A stretch of 64,000 bases of DNA from Streptomyces geranii (lineage in GTDB: Bacteria > Actinomycetota > Actinomycetes > Streptomycetales > Streptomycetaceae): positions 124,001 through 188,000 of the forward strand of contig NZ_PJME01000005.1 of assembly GCF_002954775.1 (NCBI RefSeq), read 5' to 3'. A program made the translations under genes and the position numbers. A model generated the notes under the pieces. The model was not told where the DNA came from, ran no database searches, and saw only the letters and a program-made list of their open reading frames with translations. Below are positions 25,866 through 35,212 of the stretch, piece by piece (position 1 is the stretch's first letter; each line of letters starts with the position of its first letter).

Positions 25866-26632
25866 GCCAGCGCCGGACCCTGTTCGGGGTCGAGCTGGAC
25901 CCGCTGACGATGGACGAGACCGTCCTGCGCTGCCTCGAAGCGGTGCGCGACGGCAGGAAGCTGGAGATCGGCGTCGTCAACGCCGCGAAGCTGGTGAACA
26001 TGCGGCGCGACCCGCGCCTGGCCGCGGCCGTGTCCGGCTGTGACCTGGTCCTCGCCGACGGACAGGCCGTGGTGTGGGCCGGGCGGGTGCTGCGCGCCCC
26101 GCTGCCCGAGCGGGTGGCCGGGATCGACCTGTTCATGCGCCTGCTGGCCGAGGCGGAGTCGGCGGGCATGTCGGTGTACTTCCTCGGCGCCAGGGAGGAG
26201 GTCCTCGACGAGATGCTGCGCCGGGTCGCCGACCGCTTCCCCGGTCTGAAGGTGGCGGGCAGCCGCAACGGCTACTTCGACGACTCCCAGCAGGAGGCGA
26301 TCGCGGCCGACATCGCGGCCTGCGGCGCCCAGATGCTCTTCCTCGGCATGACCTCGCCGAAGAAGGAGATCTTCACCGCCGCCCACGGCGAACGCACCGG
26401 CGCCCGCGTCGTGCACGGCGTCGGCGGCTCCTTCGACATCCTCGCCGGGGTCACCAGGCGGGCCCCCGCCTCCTGGCAGCGGCTGGGCGTCGAGTGGCTC
26501 TACCGCGCGCTGCAGGAGCCGCGCCGCCTGGGCCGGCGCTATCTCACCACCAACGCCACCTTCGTCCTCATGACGGCGCGGGAGCTGATCAGGCTCACCC
26601 CGTCACCCGCTTCCGCGAACAGGAGCCACTGA
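25862..26632 (+). CDS. WecG/TagA/CpsF-family glycosyltransferase
   Basis: A 256-residue GT26 enzyme with the family blocks V-V-N-A-A-K-L-V-N-M-R, L-A-D-G-Q-A-V-V-W and F-L-G-M-T-S-P-K-K-E. GT26 enzymes add ManNAc or ManNAcA to an undecaprenyl-PP-linked first sugar at the cytoplasmic face of the membrane. The adjacent dehydrogenase and epimerase genes make exactly such a donor. It is coupled to both neighbours: ATGA upstream and TGATG downstream. Confidence 0.92.
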   Translation: MSQRRTLFGVELDPLTMDETVLRCLEAVRDGRKLEIGVVNAAKLVNMRRDPRLAAAVSGCDLVLADGQAVVWAGRVLRAPLPERVAGIDLFMRLLAEAESAGMSVYFLGAREEVLDEMLRRVADRFPGLKVAGSRNGYFDDSQQEAIAADIAACGAQMLFLGMTSPKKEIFTAAHGERTGARVVHGVGGSFDILAGVTRRAPASWQRLGVEWLYRALQEPRRLGRRYLTTNATFVLMTARELIRLTPSPASANRSH

Positions 26633-27891
26633 TGCGCGTAGTCGTGGTCGGACAGGGATACGTCGGCCTGCCGCTGGCCATCCGCGCCGCCGAGGTCGGG
26701 CACGAGGTGATCGGGTACGACGTCGACTCCGAGCGGGTCAAGAGCCTCGCCGCCGGTGAGTCCTTCGTCGAGGACGTCTCCTCCGAGCGGATCCGGGCGG
26801 CGCTGGATTCGGGCTCGTACCGCCCGAGCGAGTCGGCGCGCGACTGCGGCGGTTTCGACATCGCCGTGGTGACCGTGCCGACCCCGCTGCACGAGGGCAC
26901 CCCGGACCTGCGCTACATCAGGGAGTCGGGGGCCACCCTCGCCCGCTATCTGCGCCCCGGGGCCACCGTCGTCCTGGAGTCGACCACGTATCCGGGCACC
27001 ACCCAGGAGCTGTTCGCGCCGATCCTGGAGGACGGCTCGGGCCTCACCGCGGGCACCGACTTCCACCTCGGGTACAGCCCTGAGCGGATCGACCCCGGGA
27101 ACACGGTCTGGGGCTTCAAGGAGACCCCGAAGGTCGTCTCCGGCGTCAACGAGGCGTCGCTGAAGGCGGTTCAGGACTTCTACGCCGACCTCGTCGACAC
27201 CACCGTGCCGGTGGGCTCGCCGAAGGAGGCCGAGCTGGCCAAGCTGCTGGAGAACACCTTCCGGCATGTGAACATCGCGCTGGTCAACGAGATCGCGATG
27301 TTCGCCCACCACCTGGACATCGACGTCTGGCAGGCCATCGACGCGGCCTCCACCAAGCCCTTCGGCTTCATGAAGTTCACCCCGGGTCCCGGCGTCGGCG
27401 GCCACTGCCTGCCGATCGACCCCTCCTACCTGTCCTGGCGGGTGCAGCGTGAACTCGGCCAGAGCTTCCGGTTCGTGGAGCTGGCCAACGACATCAACAA
27501 CCACATGCCCGAGTACGTGGCGAGACGCATCAGCGACCACTTCAACGGGAGACGCCGGTCCGTGAACGGCTCGCGCGTCCTGCTGCTCGGTCTGGCGTAC
27601 AAGAAGAACACCGGTGACGCCCGCGAGTCGCCCGCCCTGCGCATCGCCCAGCTGCTGCTCGACATGGGCGCCCAGGTCAGGGCGGCCGACCCGCACGTCG
27701 TCGAGAGCCTGCCGGTGGACACCCGGCTGGTGCGCGTCGAACCGGTGCCGGAGGAGCTGTCGGCGGCCGACGTGGTGGTCCTGCTCACCGACCACGACAG
27801 CTTCGACTACGAACTCGTCGCCGAACACGCCCCCTTCGTCCTGGACTGCCGCCGCCGGCTGTCGTCGGGGCCCACTGTCGAGGTGCTCTGA
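26632..27891 (+). CDS. UDP-N-acetylhexosamine 6-dehydrogenase (WecC/WbpA type)
   Basis: A 419-residue nucleotide-sugar dehydrogenase. The NAD loop is G-Q-G-Y-V-G-L-P (7-14). The catalytic Cys259 sits in G-V-G-G-H-C-L-P-I-D-P, and the T-T-Y-P-G-T-T and L-E-N-T-F-R-H-V-N-I segments are family hallmarks. It oxidises C6 of UDP-ManNAc or UDP-GlcNAc to the uronic acid with two NAD+. Its start shares one base with the stop of the TagA/WecG gene. Whether it is WecC-like or WbpA-like depends on the linked pathway; the presence of WbpB/E/D-like genes favours WbpA. Confidence 0.92.
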   Translation: MRVVVVGQGYVGLPLAIRAAEVGHEVIGYDVDSERVKSLAAGESFVEDVSSERIRAALDSGSYRPSESARDCGGFDIAVVTVPTPLHEGTPDLRYIRESGATLARYLRPGATVVLESTTYPGTTQELFAPILEDGSGLTAGTDFHLGYSPERIDPGNTVWGFKETPKVVSGVNEASLKAVQDFYADLVDTTVPVGSPKEAELAKLLENTFRHVNIALVNEIAMFAHHLDIDVWQAIDAASTKPFGFMKFTPGPGVGGHCLPIDPSYLSWRVQRELGQSFRFVELANDINNHMPEYVARRISDHFNGRRRSVNGSRVLLLGLAYKKNTGDARESPALRIAQLLLDMGAQVRAADPHVVESLPVDTRLVRVEPVPEELSAADVVVLLTDHDSFDYELVAEHAPFVLDCRRRLSSGPTVEVL

Positions 27892-27895
27892 GCCC

Positions 27896-29026
27896 ATGCG
27901 AGTCGTCTGTGTCGCGGGGGCACGCCCCAACTACATGAAGATCAAACCGGTGATGGACGCCCTGGAGCGCCGGGGCGCCGAGGTCGTCCTCGTCCACACC
28001 GGCCAGCATTACGACCCGGCCATGAACGACGTGTTCTTCGCGGACCTCGGCATCCGGCCGCCCGACCGTTTCCTCGGGGTCGGCTCCGGCAGTCACGCCG
28101 AGCAGACCGGACGCGTGATGACCGCGTTCGAGCCGCTGCTCGCGGAGGTGGCCCCGGACATCGTCGTCGTGGTCGGCGACATCAACTCCACGCTGGCCTG
28201 CGCCCTGGTCACCGCCAAGGCCGGGCCGCTGCTGGCCCATGTCGAGTCCGGGCTGCGCAGCCGGGACTGGAGCATGCCGGAGGAGGTCAACCGGGTCGCC
28301 ACCGACCGGGTCAGCGACTATCTGCTGGCCCCCTCCCCCGACGCCGCCGAGAACCTGCGCGCCGAGGGGTACCGGGAGGACCAGATCCACCTGGTCGGCA
28401 ACGTCATGATCGACACGCTGCTGGCCAACCTGGAGCGGGCCAGGGCCTCGGACGTGCTCGACCGGTTCGGACTGGCCAAGGGCGAGTACGGCCTGGTCAC
28501 CCTGCACCGGCCGGCAAATGTGGACGACCCCGAGGTCCTCGCCGGGCTGCTGAAGGCCCTGGGCGAGATCGCCGGGCGCCTTCCGCTCGTGCTGCCCGTG
28601 CATCCGCGCGCGGCGGACAAGCTGGCCGAGCTGGGTGTCCCCGGCGGCATCAGGCTCGTACCGCCCGCCGGATACCTGGACTTCATCGCCCTCCAGGACT
28701 CCGCCCGGATCGTGCTGACCGACTCCGGCGGCATCCAGGAGGAGACCACCGCGCTCGGGGTGCCGTGTGTGACCCTGCGGGACAACACCGAGCGGCCCAT
28801 CACCGTCGAGCAGGGCACCAATGTGCTGGCAGGCCGCGATCCGGCGCGGATCGTGTCCACCGTGCACCGTGTGCTGGACGCGCCGCCCGCCCCGCGCCGG
28901 CCCGAACTGTGGGACGGCCGGGCCAGCGACCGTATCGCCGAAGTGCTGCTGGGGGGCGGCACGGCGGGCACCCGGCCGAGACCGACCGACCAGCTGAGAC
29001 CCGAGGACCCGACGTTCCCCATATGA
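27896..29026 (+). CDS. UDP-N-acetylglucosamine 2-epimerase family protein (WecB/WbpI type)
   Basis: A 376-residue non-hydrolysing 2-epimerase. It has the start G-A-R-P-N-Y-M-K-I-K-P, H-T-G-Q-H-Y-D, the V-V-G-D-I-N-S-T-L-A motif, and a UDP-site S-G-G-I-Q-E-E. Two residues differ from classic WecB: D-I-N-S replaces D-T-x-T and S-G-L-R-S replaces A-G-L-R-T. These are differences also seen in WbpI-like enzymes that use 2,3-diacetamido-uronic acids, so this could be the 3NAc-specific form. It follows the dehydrogenase by 4 nt. Confidence 0.9.
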   Translation: MRVVCVAGARPNYMKIKPVMDALERRGAEVVLVHTGQHYDPAMNDVFFADLGIRPPDRFLGVGSGSHAEQTGRVMTAFEPLLAEVAPDIVVVVGDINSTLACALVTAKAGPLLAHVESGLRSRDWSMPEEVNRVATDRVSDYLLAPSPDAAENLRAEGYREDQIHLVGNVMIDTLLANLERARASDVLDRFGLAKGEYGLVTLHRPANVDDPEVLAGLLKALGEIAGRLPLVLPVHPRAADKLAELGVPGGIRLVPPAGYLDFIALQDSARIVLTDSGGIQEETTALGVPCVTLRDNTERPITVEQGTNVLAGRDPARIVSTVHRVLDAPPAPRRPELWDGRASDRIAEVLLGGGTAGTRPRPTDQLRPEDPTFPI

Positions 29027-29077
29027 TCCGCTTGAAATACATGCTCGTCGAACGTTTGGTCGTAAGGGGGGACCGCC

Positions 29078-30016
29078 ATGGATCTCGCTGAGATCTTCCG
29101 GGTCATGCGCAGGCGCTGGTACGTCCTGCTGCCCGGACTGCTGCTGACCGGCGGCCTGATCGCCGCCGTGCTGCTGCTGATCCCGGTCACCTACCAGTCG
29201 CAGAGCACGGTGCAGCTCCTGAACTCCCCGAAGGCCACCGTCGCCTACGGCGGCAACCCCTTCCTCAGCACCCAGACCTCGCTGACCGGCATGGCCGACA
29301 GCCTGGCCCGCAACCTCAACTCCGACGACTCCGTCCGGGAACTCAAGTCCCGCGGTGCCACCGGTACGTTCGAGGCCAAGATCGCCGACAACGCGCAGGG
29401 TCCGCTGATGTGGCTCACGGTCACCGGCACCGAGAAGAAGGCCGTCCTGGCCTCGGACCGCATCCTGACCAAGTACGCCGGGGAGCGGCTGGAGCAGTTC
29501 CAGGAAGAGCAGTCGGTGGAACCGAAGGCCATGATCCGGATGACGACGATCGTCGTCCCGCAGCCGCCGGTGGCGCAGACGACGACCCGGCTCCAGTACA
29601 TGGTCATGGCCGGGGGTCTGGGTCTGGTGCTGAGCCTGGTCGCCGTCTTCTACGTGGAGGCACGCCGCAGGTCGCACCCGTCGAAGCGCGCGGCCGACGC
29701 CCCCGAGTCCACGACGGATTCACCGGACACACCGGATTCGACGGGTACGGGTTCGGGTTCGGGTTTTGGTGCGGCCGATGCGGCCGACCCCGCCGAATCC
29801 CCTGTCACCGCCCCCCGGTCTGCGTCGGAGGAGTCCGCCGTGGAACGGACGATCGCCCTGCGCACACCGCCCGCCTGGGCACGCTCCGCCGGGTCCAGGT
29901 CCGCCGGGGAGCCGCAGGCGGGGCGGTCCGCCACGGCCGTGGCACCCGCCACCGAGCCGCTCGACGAGGAGTCGACCAGTGGACAGCGTTCGCACACCGG
30001 ACAGCGGGACCGCTGA
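29078..30016 (+). CDS. Wzz-like chain-length determinant with long low-complexity tail
   Basis: A 312-residue inner-membrane protein. A first membrane helix (about 17-37) after M-D-L-A-E-I-F-R-V-M-R-R-R-W-Y and a second (about 172-192) bracket an extracytoplasmic domain with the T-Y-Q-S-Q-S-T-V strand typical of Wzz/polysaccharide co-polymerases. No kinase domain is attached. Residues 200-312 form a Ser/Thr/Pro/Gly-rich cytoplasmic tail without recognisable fold. AAGGGGG precedes the ATG. The flippase gene begins inside its last 38 nt. It probably sets glycan length with the Wzy at 35209-37275. Confidence 0.83.
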   Translation: MDLAEIFRVMRRRWYVLLPGLLLTGGLIAAVLLLIPVTYQSQSTVQLLNSPKATVAYGGNPFLSTQTSLTGMADSLARNLNSDDSVRELKSRGATGTFEAKIADNAQGPLMWLTVTGTEKKAVLASDRILTKYAGERLEQFQEEQSVEPKAMIRMTTIVVPQPPVAQTTTRLQYMVMAGGLGLVLSLVAVFYVEARRRSHPSKRAADAPESTTDSPDTPDSTGTGSGSGFGAADAADPAESPVTAPRSASEESAVERTIALRTPPAWARSAGSRSAGEPQAGRSATAVAPATEPLDEESTSGQRSHTGQRDR

Positions 30017-31532
30017 GCCGAGCGGCGACCCCGCTCCCCCGGCTGCCCCCTCGCTCGGCGGGAAGGTACGTTCGGCGGCCCGCTGGAGCCTGATCAACAC
30101 CGTTGTCATGCGCCTGGGCAACTTCGCGACCGGCATCGTCCTGGCCCGGTTCGCCCTGGGCCCGGCGGAGTGGGGCGTGTACGGCATCGCCCAGACCGTG
30201 CTGCTGGTCCTGCTCTCCGCGAACGAACTGGGCGTCGGCCTGGCCATCGTGCGCTGGGAGGGCGACGCCCGCCGGTTCGCGCCGACCGTGCTGACCCTCA
30301 GCGTCATCTCCAGCGGACTGCTCTACGTCGCCCTGTTCGCGGCGGCACCGACGGTCGCGGGCCTGCTGGGCTCGCCGGACGCGGCGGGCGTGCTGCGGGT
30401 GATGTGCCTGTGCGTGGTGATCGACGGGATCGCCCAGGTACCCGCCAACTTCCTCACCCGGGAGTTCGCCCAGGGCAAGCGGATGATCATCGACGCGCTC
30501 AACTTCGTGGTGAGCACGTCGGTGACCCTGCTGCTGGCCTTCGCGGGCTGGGGCGCGATGAGCTTCGCCGTCGGAGCCGTGGCGGGCAACGTAGTGACCC
30601 TGATCGGCTGCTGGCTGGCCGCCCCGGGGACCCTGAAGTTCGGCTGGAACCCCGAACAGGCCCGCGCGCTGCTGCGGTTCGGGCTGCCGCTGGCGGGGGC
30701 GAGCATGCTGGCCCTCGCGGTGGTCAACGTCGACACCATGGTGGTGGGCGCGACACTGGGCAATGTCGCCCTGGGTTTCTACGTCCTCGCCTTCAACATC
30801 TCCGGCTGGCCGGTCCGGATCATCTCCGAGGCGGCCCGCCGGGTCTCCTTCGCCGGGTTCTCCCGGCTGGCCGAGACGCCCCAGGCACTCGCGCAGGGCT
30901 TCAGCCGCGCCCTGGGCGTGGTGATCACGGGCACCGTCCCGGCGTGCGTCCTGCTGGCCGGCCTCGCGGGTCCCGCCGTCCAGCTGATCTACGGGAGCGA
31001 GTGGGCGCCCGCCGCAGCCGCGCTGCCCTGGCTGATGGCCCTCGGGCTGATCCGTATCGGCAGCGAACTCGCCTACGACTGCCTGGTCGCGATCGGACAG
31101 CGCCGGTCGCTCTTCCTGGTGCAGGGGCTGTGGCTGGTCGCCCTGGTGCCGGTGCTGCTCGTCGGCGCCCGGACGAACGGCATCGTCGGCGCCTCGCAGG
31201 CCCATGTGCTGGTCGCGGGCGGTCTGGTGGTGCCGGTGTTCCTGGTCGCCCTCAGCCGGGGCGGCATCGGGGTCGGCCGGATCGCCCGGGCCTGCGCGTG
31301 GCCCTTCCTCGGCGGGGCCGTGATGGCGGTGGTCGTCCTCGGCCTCAGGCAGCTGTTCGGGGACGGCACGTTGGCGCTCCTCGCCATCAGCACGATCGCC
31401 CTGGCCTGCTACGCGCTGTGCGTCCTGCCCAGCCGGGGCTTCCTGCGCGGCGACCCGCCCAAGCGCGACGCGGATCGGGACCTGGACCGGCCCGCCGTAT
31501 CCGCTGGGACTCCCCAAGAGGACACGAGGTGA
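29979..31532 (+). CDS. Wzx-type polysaccharide flippase
   Basis: A 517-residue integral membrane protein with about 12-14 hydrophobic helices, of the polysaccharide transporter/MOP family. It starts with the conserved A-A-R-W-S-L-I-N-T-V-V-M-R-L-G-N-F and contains the G-P-A-E-W-G-V-Y-G loop. It should move undecaprenyl-PP-linked repeat units across the membrane. GTG at 29979-29981 is chosen as start: GAGGAG lies 7 nt upstream and it overlaps the Wzz-like gene; the long upstream frame is a shadow. Confidence 0.9.
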   Translation: MDSVRTPDSGTAEPSGDPAPPAAPSLGGKVRSAARWSLINTVVMRLGNFATGIVLARFALGPAEWGVYGIAQTVLLVLLSANELGVGLAIVRWEGDARRFAPTVLTLSVISSGLLYVALFAAAPTVAGLLGSPDAAGVLRVMCLCVVIDGIAQVPANFLTREFAQGKRMIIDALNFVVSTSVTLLLAFAGWGAMSFAVGAVAGNVVTLIGCWLAAPGTLKFGWNPEQARALLRFGLPLAGASMLALAVVNVDTMVVGATLGNVALGFYVLAFNISGWPVRIISEAARRVSFAGFSRLAETPQALAQGFSRALGVVITGTVPACVLLAGLAGPAVQLIYGSEWAPAAAALPWLMALGLIRIGSELAYDCLVAIGQRRSLFLVQGLWLVALVPVLLVGARTNGIVGASQAHVLVAGGLVVPVFLVALSRGGIGVGRIARACAWPFLGGAVMAVVVLGLRQLFGDGTLALLAISTIALACYALCVLPSRGFLRGDPPKRDADRDLDRPAVSAGTPQEDTR

Positions 31533-31537
31533 ACCTG

Positions 31538-32680
31538 ATGTCACGGCACATCAGCCGGAACTCCCTCACGGGACTGGCACTGGCCGCTCTGCTGGCCTTG
31601 CTGGGCGCGGGCTGCTCGGGATCGTCGGAGCCGGCCGCGTCGCCGGGCTGCACGGACGGGTGGCCCGCCTGTACGAGCGGCCCCCCGGCGCCGTCGAGCA
31701 GCGCGCCGCCGACCTCGGCGAGCCCCTCGCCGACGACCGGCAAGGCGACGAGCCGCCCCAACGCCTCGCCGTCCCCGACCGCAACGCCCACCCCGACGGG
31801 GAAGCCGACCGCGACGACGAGTGCGGGCGGCGCGTCCGGCGCCCCCGCGGCCAGGACCGGCTGCGCCTCCCCCGGCGACTGCGGCTTCCCGGACGCCGAC
31901 ACCACCGGTCCACGGATCGCGCTCAAGCCGCACAAGGCCGGGAACTGGTCGATCCGTACCGACGGCATGGTCATCCGGGGCCAGGACATCACCGGCTCCC
32001 TCGACATCTACGCGAACAACGTCACCGTCATCGACTCCAGGATCACCTCGGACAACTGGTGGGGCATCAACCTGCGCCCCGGCTACAGCGGTCTGAAGGT
32101 CCTGCACTCCACCATCACGGCGGTGCCCGGCAAGGGGCCCGACAACGGCGGTGTGGACTACGCGGTGTCGAACATGGGGGAGAGTTCCATCGAGGTCGGC
32201 TGGTGCGACGTCTCGGTGTTCGGCGACGCCCTGTCCATGGGCCAGGGGAACCTGCACGACAACTACGTGCACGACCTCGTCCCCTTCATCAACCTGGGCG
32301 GCGAGTGGCAGCACACCAACACGGTGATCAGCGGCGGCGGCAACACCGGCCATCTGATCATCCGTCACAACACCCTGCTCAACCCGAGCCCCCTCAAGCA
32401 GGGCGCCTCGGGCAGCATCGGCCTGTTCGCGGACACCGGGGTGGTCCGCAACGTCACCGTGGACGACAACTGGATAGCGGGCGGCGCGTACGCCCTCTAC
32501 GGCGGCAGCACCGGCGCCACCGGGATCAAGGTCACCGACAACATCTTCTCGACCCAGTACTTCCCCGCCTCCGGCGGCTACGGGGCGGTCGCCCACTGGA
32601 ACGCGGGCGGCGCCGGAAACGTGTGGAGCAACAACCGGATGTCCGACGGCAGAGTGGTCCAGCCGGAGCCGGCCTCGTGA
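31538..32680 (+). CDS. Lipoprotein with right-handed parallel beta-helix domain
   Basis: A 380-residue exported lipoprotein: lipobox L-G-A-G-C with Cys26, a Pro/Ser/Thr-rich tether (about 30-95), then repeats of about 20-25 residues (I-Y-A-N-N-V-T-V-I-D-S, V-L-H-S-T-I-T-A-V, L-I-I-R-H-N-T-L-L-N) that predict a pectate-lyase-like beta-helix. Such domains bind or cleave acidic polysaccharides. Embedded between the flippase and a glycosyltransferase, it may be a lyase, epimerase or anchor for the glycan made here. ATG at 31538 is preferred (GAGG 8 nt upstream). A GTG at 31529 is the alternative. Confidence 0.82.
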   Translation: MSRHISRNSLTGLALAALLALLGAGCSGSSEPAASPGCTDGWPACTSGPPAPSSSAPPTSASPSPTTGKATSRPNASPSPTATPTPTGKPTATTSAGGASGAPAARTGCASPGDCGFPDADTTGPRIALKPHKAGNWSIRTDGMVIRGQDITGSLDIYANNVTVIDSRITSDNWWGINLRPGYSGLKVLHSTITAVPGKGPDNGGVDYAVSNMGESSIEVGWCDVSVFGDALSMGQGNLHDNYVHDLVPFINLGGEWQHTNTVISGGGNTGHLIIRHNTLLNPSPLKQGASGSIGLFADTGVVRNVTVDDNWIAGGAYALYGGSTGATGIKVTDNIFSTQYFPASGGYGAVAHWNAGGAGNVWSNNRMSDGRVVQPEPAS

Positions 32681-33504
32681 GTGCCATCGAGGTGGTGACG
32701 CGCCGGGTCGCGCGGGCGCCCTGGACACTGCTCAAGTCGGTGTTCGGCTGGCTGGTGCTCTTCGAGGCCAGGAACAAGGTGCTGCTGGCCGCCGGTTCGG
32801 TGCGGTTGCGGCGGTTCGAGGACGCCGAGACGCGGCGACTGGCCGCCGTCCTTCCGGCGCCGCCCTCGGCTCTGGTCGCCACGGTCATCGCCACCCATCG
32901 GCGCCCCGAGGCGCTGCGGGCCGCGGTGCGCTCGGCACTGGAGCAGACGGTTCGCGACCAGGTCGTGATCGTGGTCGACGACGGGGCGGGGCTGGCCGAA
33001 CTCCCCGACGATCCCCGGCTGTTCGCGGTCTCGCTGGCGCACAACACCGGTGTGGCGGGGGTCGTGCGCAACGTCGGCATCCGGCTCACCCGGTCGCGGT
33101 ACGTGGCGTTCCTGGACGACGACAACCTCTGGGAACCCGACCATCTGGAACGGGCGTTGGCCGTCCTGGACGCCCCCGACGGGCCCGACCGGCCGGACGG
33201 CGTGTACACGGCCTTGCGCCGCGTCCTGCCCGACGGCAGCGAGAACGACGTCCTGTCGGTGCCCTTCGACCGGCGCCGCGCCGCGCGCGAGGCGTTTCTC
33301 GACACCAACGCCTTTGTCGCGCGCCGCAATCGTTCCCTCTACTTCAGCCGACTGCGCCGGACGCCGGAGGTGCTGCCCCGGGAGGACTGGGAGCTGATCC
33401 GACGGTACGGGCGTCGGTACCGGGTGCGGCATGTGCCGTATCCGACCGTTCGGTATCTGATGAATCCCGCGAGCTTCTACACGCAGTGGCGACAGCCCGG
33501 TTGA
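32677..33504 (+). CDS. GT2-family glycosyltransferase
   Basis: A 275-residue GT-A enzyme. After about 60 residues with a hydrophobic stretch, the GT2 core begins at V-I-A-T-H-R-R-P-E-A-L-R. The metal-binding acidic cluster is V-A-F-L-D-D-D-N-L-W-E-P, and a late L-P-R-E-D-W-E-L motif holds the presumed base (ED). The GTG start overlaps the stop of the lipoprotein gene (GTGA). It probably adds one residue of the repeat unit. Confidence 0.88.
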   Translation: MSAIEVVTRRVARAPWTLLKSVFGWLVLFEARNKVLLAAGSVRLRRFEDAETRRLAAVLPAPPSALVATVIATHRRPEALRAAVRSALEQTVRDQVVIVVDDGAGLAELPDDPRLFAVSLAHNTGVAGVVRNVGIRLTRSRYVAFLDDDNLWEPDHLERALAVLDAPDGPDRPDGVYTALRRVLPDGSENDVLSVPFDRRRAAREAFLDTNAFVARRNRSLYFSRLRRTPEVLPREDWELIRRYGRRYRVRHVPYPTVRYLMNPASFYTQWRQPG

Positions 33505-33575
33505 GGCTCGTCCGCTCCACTCCCTCTTCACTCCCTTCCGACCAGATCCGTTCAAGACCACAGGTGGTTGATCCC

Positions 33576-34253
33576 GTGCCCCGATCCCGCGCCCTCAGAA
33601 ACAAGTTCGTCGACGCGCCCGGCTCGCTGGGCGAACGCATGCGCATCGCCCGCTGGGAGAGGTTCCGGCGCTGCTTCCCCGGTATCGAGAACATGAGCGT
33701 CGTCGACCTGGGCGGCACGGCCGAGATGTGGCTGCGTGCGCCGGTGCGGGCGAAGCACGTCCATCTGATCAACCTGGCCGAGCATCCCGCCGAGTTGCCC
33801 GACTGGATCACCGCGGAGGTCGCCGACGTCACCGACACGGGGGTCGCCGCCGAGCTGAGCGCCAAGGGGGGTTACGACCTGGTGTTCTCCAACTCGACCA
33901 TCGAGCATGTGGGTGGGCACAGTCAGCGGCAGAAGTTCGTCGCCGCCGTCGAGCAACTGGCGCCGCTGCACTGGATTCAGACGCCGTACCGGTACTTCCC
34001 CGTCGAGCCGCACTTCGTGGCGCCGGGGTTCCAGTTCCTGCCGTTGGCGGCGCGGGCTCGGCTGGTGCGGAAGTGGCCGTTGGTCCACAGTCGGCCCGAC
34101 AGTCCCGAGTCGGCGATGGACGCGGTGATCAACATCGAGCTGTTGACCCGGACGGAGATGCGGTATCTGTTTCCTGGGTCCGAGTTGTTGAGTGAGCGGG
34201 TGCTCGGGGCTCCCAAGTCGCTCATCGCTGTGCGGACCGAAGCCGTGCGGTGA
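33576..34253 (+). CDS. Class I SAM-dependent methyltransferase
   Basis: A 225-residue methyltransferase with motif I V-V-D-L-G-G-T-A-E-M-W and the motif II/III equivalent Y-D-L-V-F-S-N-S-T-I-E-H-V. Position directly after a glycosyltransferase suggests O- or N-methylation of a sugar, possibly capping the chain. GTG at 33576 with AGGTGG 9 nt upstream is the preferred start. A GTG at 33486 would overlap the previous gene by 19 nt and has no ribosome site. It is the last gene of the rightward run and converges with a leftward GT2 gene. Confidence 0.83.
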   Translation: MPRSRALRNKFVDAPGSLGERMRIARWERFRRCFPGIENMSVVDLGGTAEMWLRAPVRAKHVHLINLAEHPAELPDWITAEVADVTDTGVAAELSAKGGYDLVFSNSTIEHVGGHSQRQKFVAAVEQLAPLHWIQTPYRYFPVEPHFVAPGFQFLPLAARARLVRKWPLVHSRPDSPESAMDAVINIELLTRTEMRYLFPGSELLSERVLGAPKSLIAVRTEAVR

Positions 34254-34256
34254 GTT

Positions 34257-34306
34257 TTGTCGGGTGCGGCGGCGTCGTGGCTGGTCGCGCCGTTCCCGCG
34301 CCCCTG
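34257..34306. repeat. Dispersed Streptomyces intergenic repeat
   Basis: The 59-nt gap between two convergent genes contains GTCGTGGCTGGTCGCGCCGT followed by CCCGCGCCCCTGAG. This resembles a short element found many times between streptomycete genes, which is thought to form a GC-rich hairpin and may end transcription from both sides. A search for other copies in the genome would confirm this. Confidence 0.5.
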
Positions 34307-34312
34307 AGTAAG

Positions 34313-35212
34313 TCACGGTCCAGGTGGGCTCTTCAGTACTCCCCGTCTTACCAATGTCGCCGCTGCCGTTCTGCTTGCCGGGCGGCCCAGGGCCGCTCTG
34401 GACGTTTCGCGGAGGAGAACCGCCGTGCGGAACGCGGCCGTTGCCAAAGGGCCGTGGCGTTTGCGGTAGAGGCGGACCCTGTTGAGGGTGAGGAGGGTCC
34501 AGAGGCGGGGGGAGACCTGCGAGTCGCCTCCCAGGTGTACTGCTTCCGCCGCCGGTTCCAGTTGCGTGGCGTATCCGTGGTCCCTCGCTCGCAGGCAGAA
34601 CTCCGTCTCCTCCGAGTAGAGGAAGAAGGACTCGTCCCACGGGCCGCACGCCGTCAGGCAGTCCCCCGATATCGCCATCAGCGCGCCTGTCGCCCAGTCC
34701 GCCCGTGTGGGCTGCTGGTAGGCGGCCGGGTCCGTCACCAGCTCGCTCAGGGCCGGGAAGCGGCCGGCCCTCGTGTTGCCGATCACCGCCTCGCCCAGGG
34801 CCCGGAGTACGGTCGATTCGCGGCGGAGTGAGTGGTGGGGGGTGGTCCTGTCCTCCTCGTACAGGAGGGGTACGGCTATGCCGACCCCGGCACCGAGGCT
34901 GTCGACGAGGCGTTTGGCGCAGCCCTGGCGCATGCGAATGTCGGGGTTGCAGATGAGGGCCGTGTCGTAGTCCCCTGCCGCGCCCAGTGCCGCGTTGACC
35001 CCGGCCGCGTATCCGGCGTTGCGGCCGGTCTGGACGACCGTGGCGTCCGGGGCCAGGGTGTGGAGGACGTCGACCGTGTCGTCGGCGGAGTCGTTGTCGG
35101 CGACGACCAGGTGCCAGTCGAGGCCCGCCATGCCGTCGGGCAGCGCGGCCAGGAACCCGGGCAGCACCGAGGCGCTGTTCCAGGTGACGACTATGACGGC
35201 GACGGAACTCAT
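34313..35212 (-). CDS. GT2-family glycosyltransferase (rhamnosyltransferase-like)
   Basis: A 299-residue GT2 enzyme: V-V-T-W-N-S-A at the N-terminus, V-A-D-N-D-S-A-D-D-T, the G-Y-A-A-G-V-N segment and I-C-N-P-D-I as the acidic motif. The later D-E-S-F-F-L-Y-S-E-E-T-E holds the catalytic-base region. G-x-N-A-G-Y-A-x-G-x-N is typical of rhamnosyl- or galactofuranosyltransferases. The ATG overlaps the Wzz-Wzy gene stop (ATGA). Sugar specificity cannot be read from sequence. Confidence 0.9.
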   Translation of the reverse strand: MSSVAVIVVTWNSASVLPGFLAALPDGMAGLDWHLVVADNDSADDTVDVLHTLAPDATVVQTGRNAGYAAGVNAALGAAGDYDTALICNPDIRMRQGCAKRLVDSLGAGVGIAVPLLYEEDRTTPHHSLRRESTVLRALGEAVIGNTRAGRFPALSELVTDPAAYQQPTRADWATGALMAISGDCLTACGPWDESFFLYSEETEFCLRARDHGYATQLEPAAEAVHLGGDSQVSPRLWTLLTLNRVRLYRKRHGPLATAAFRTAVLLRETSRAALGRPASRTAAATLVRRGVLKSPPGP

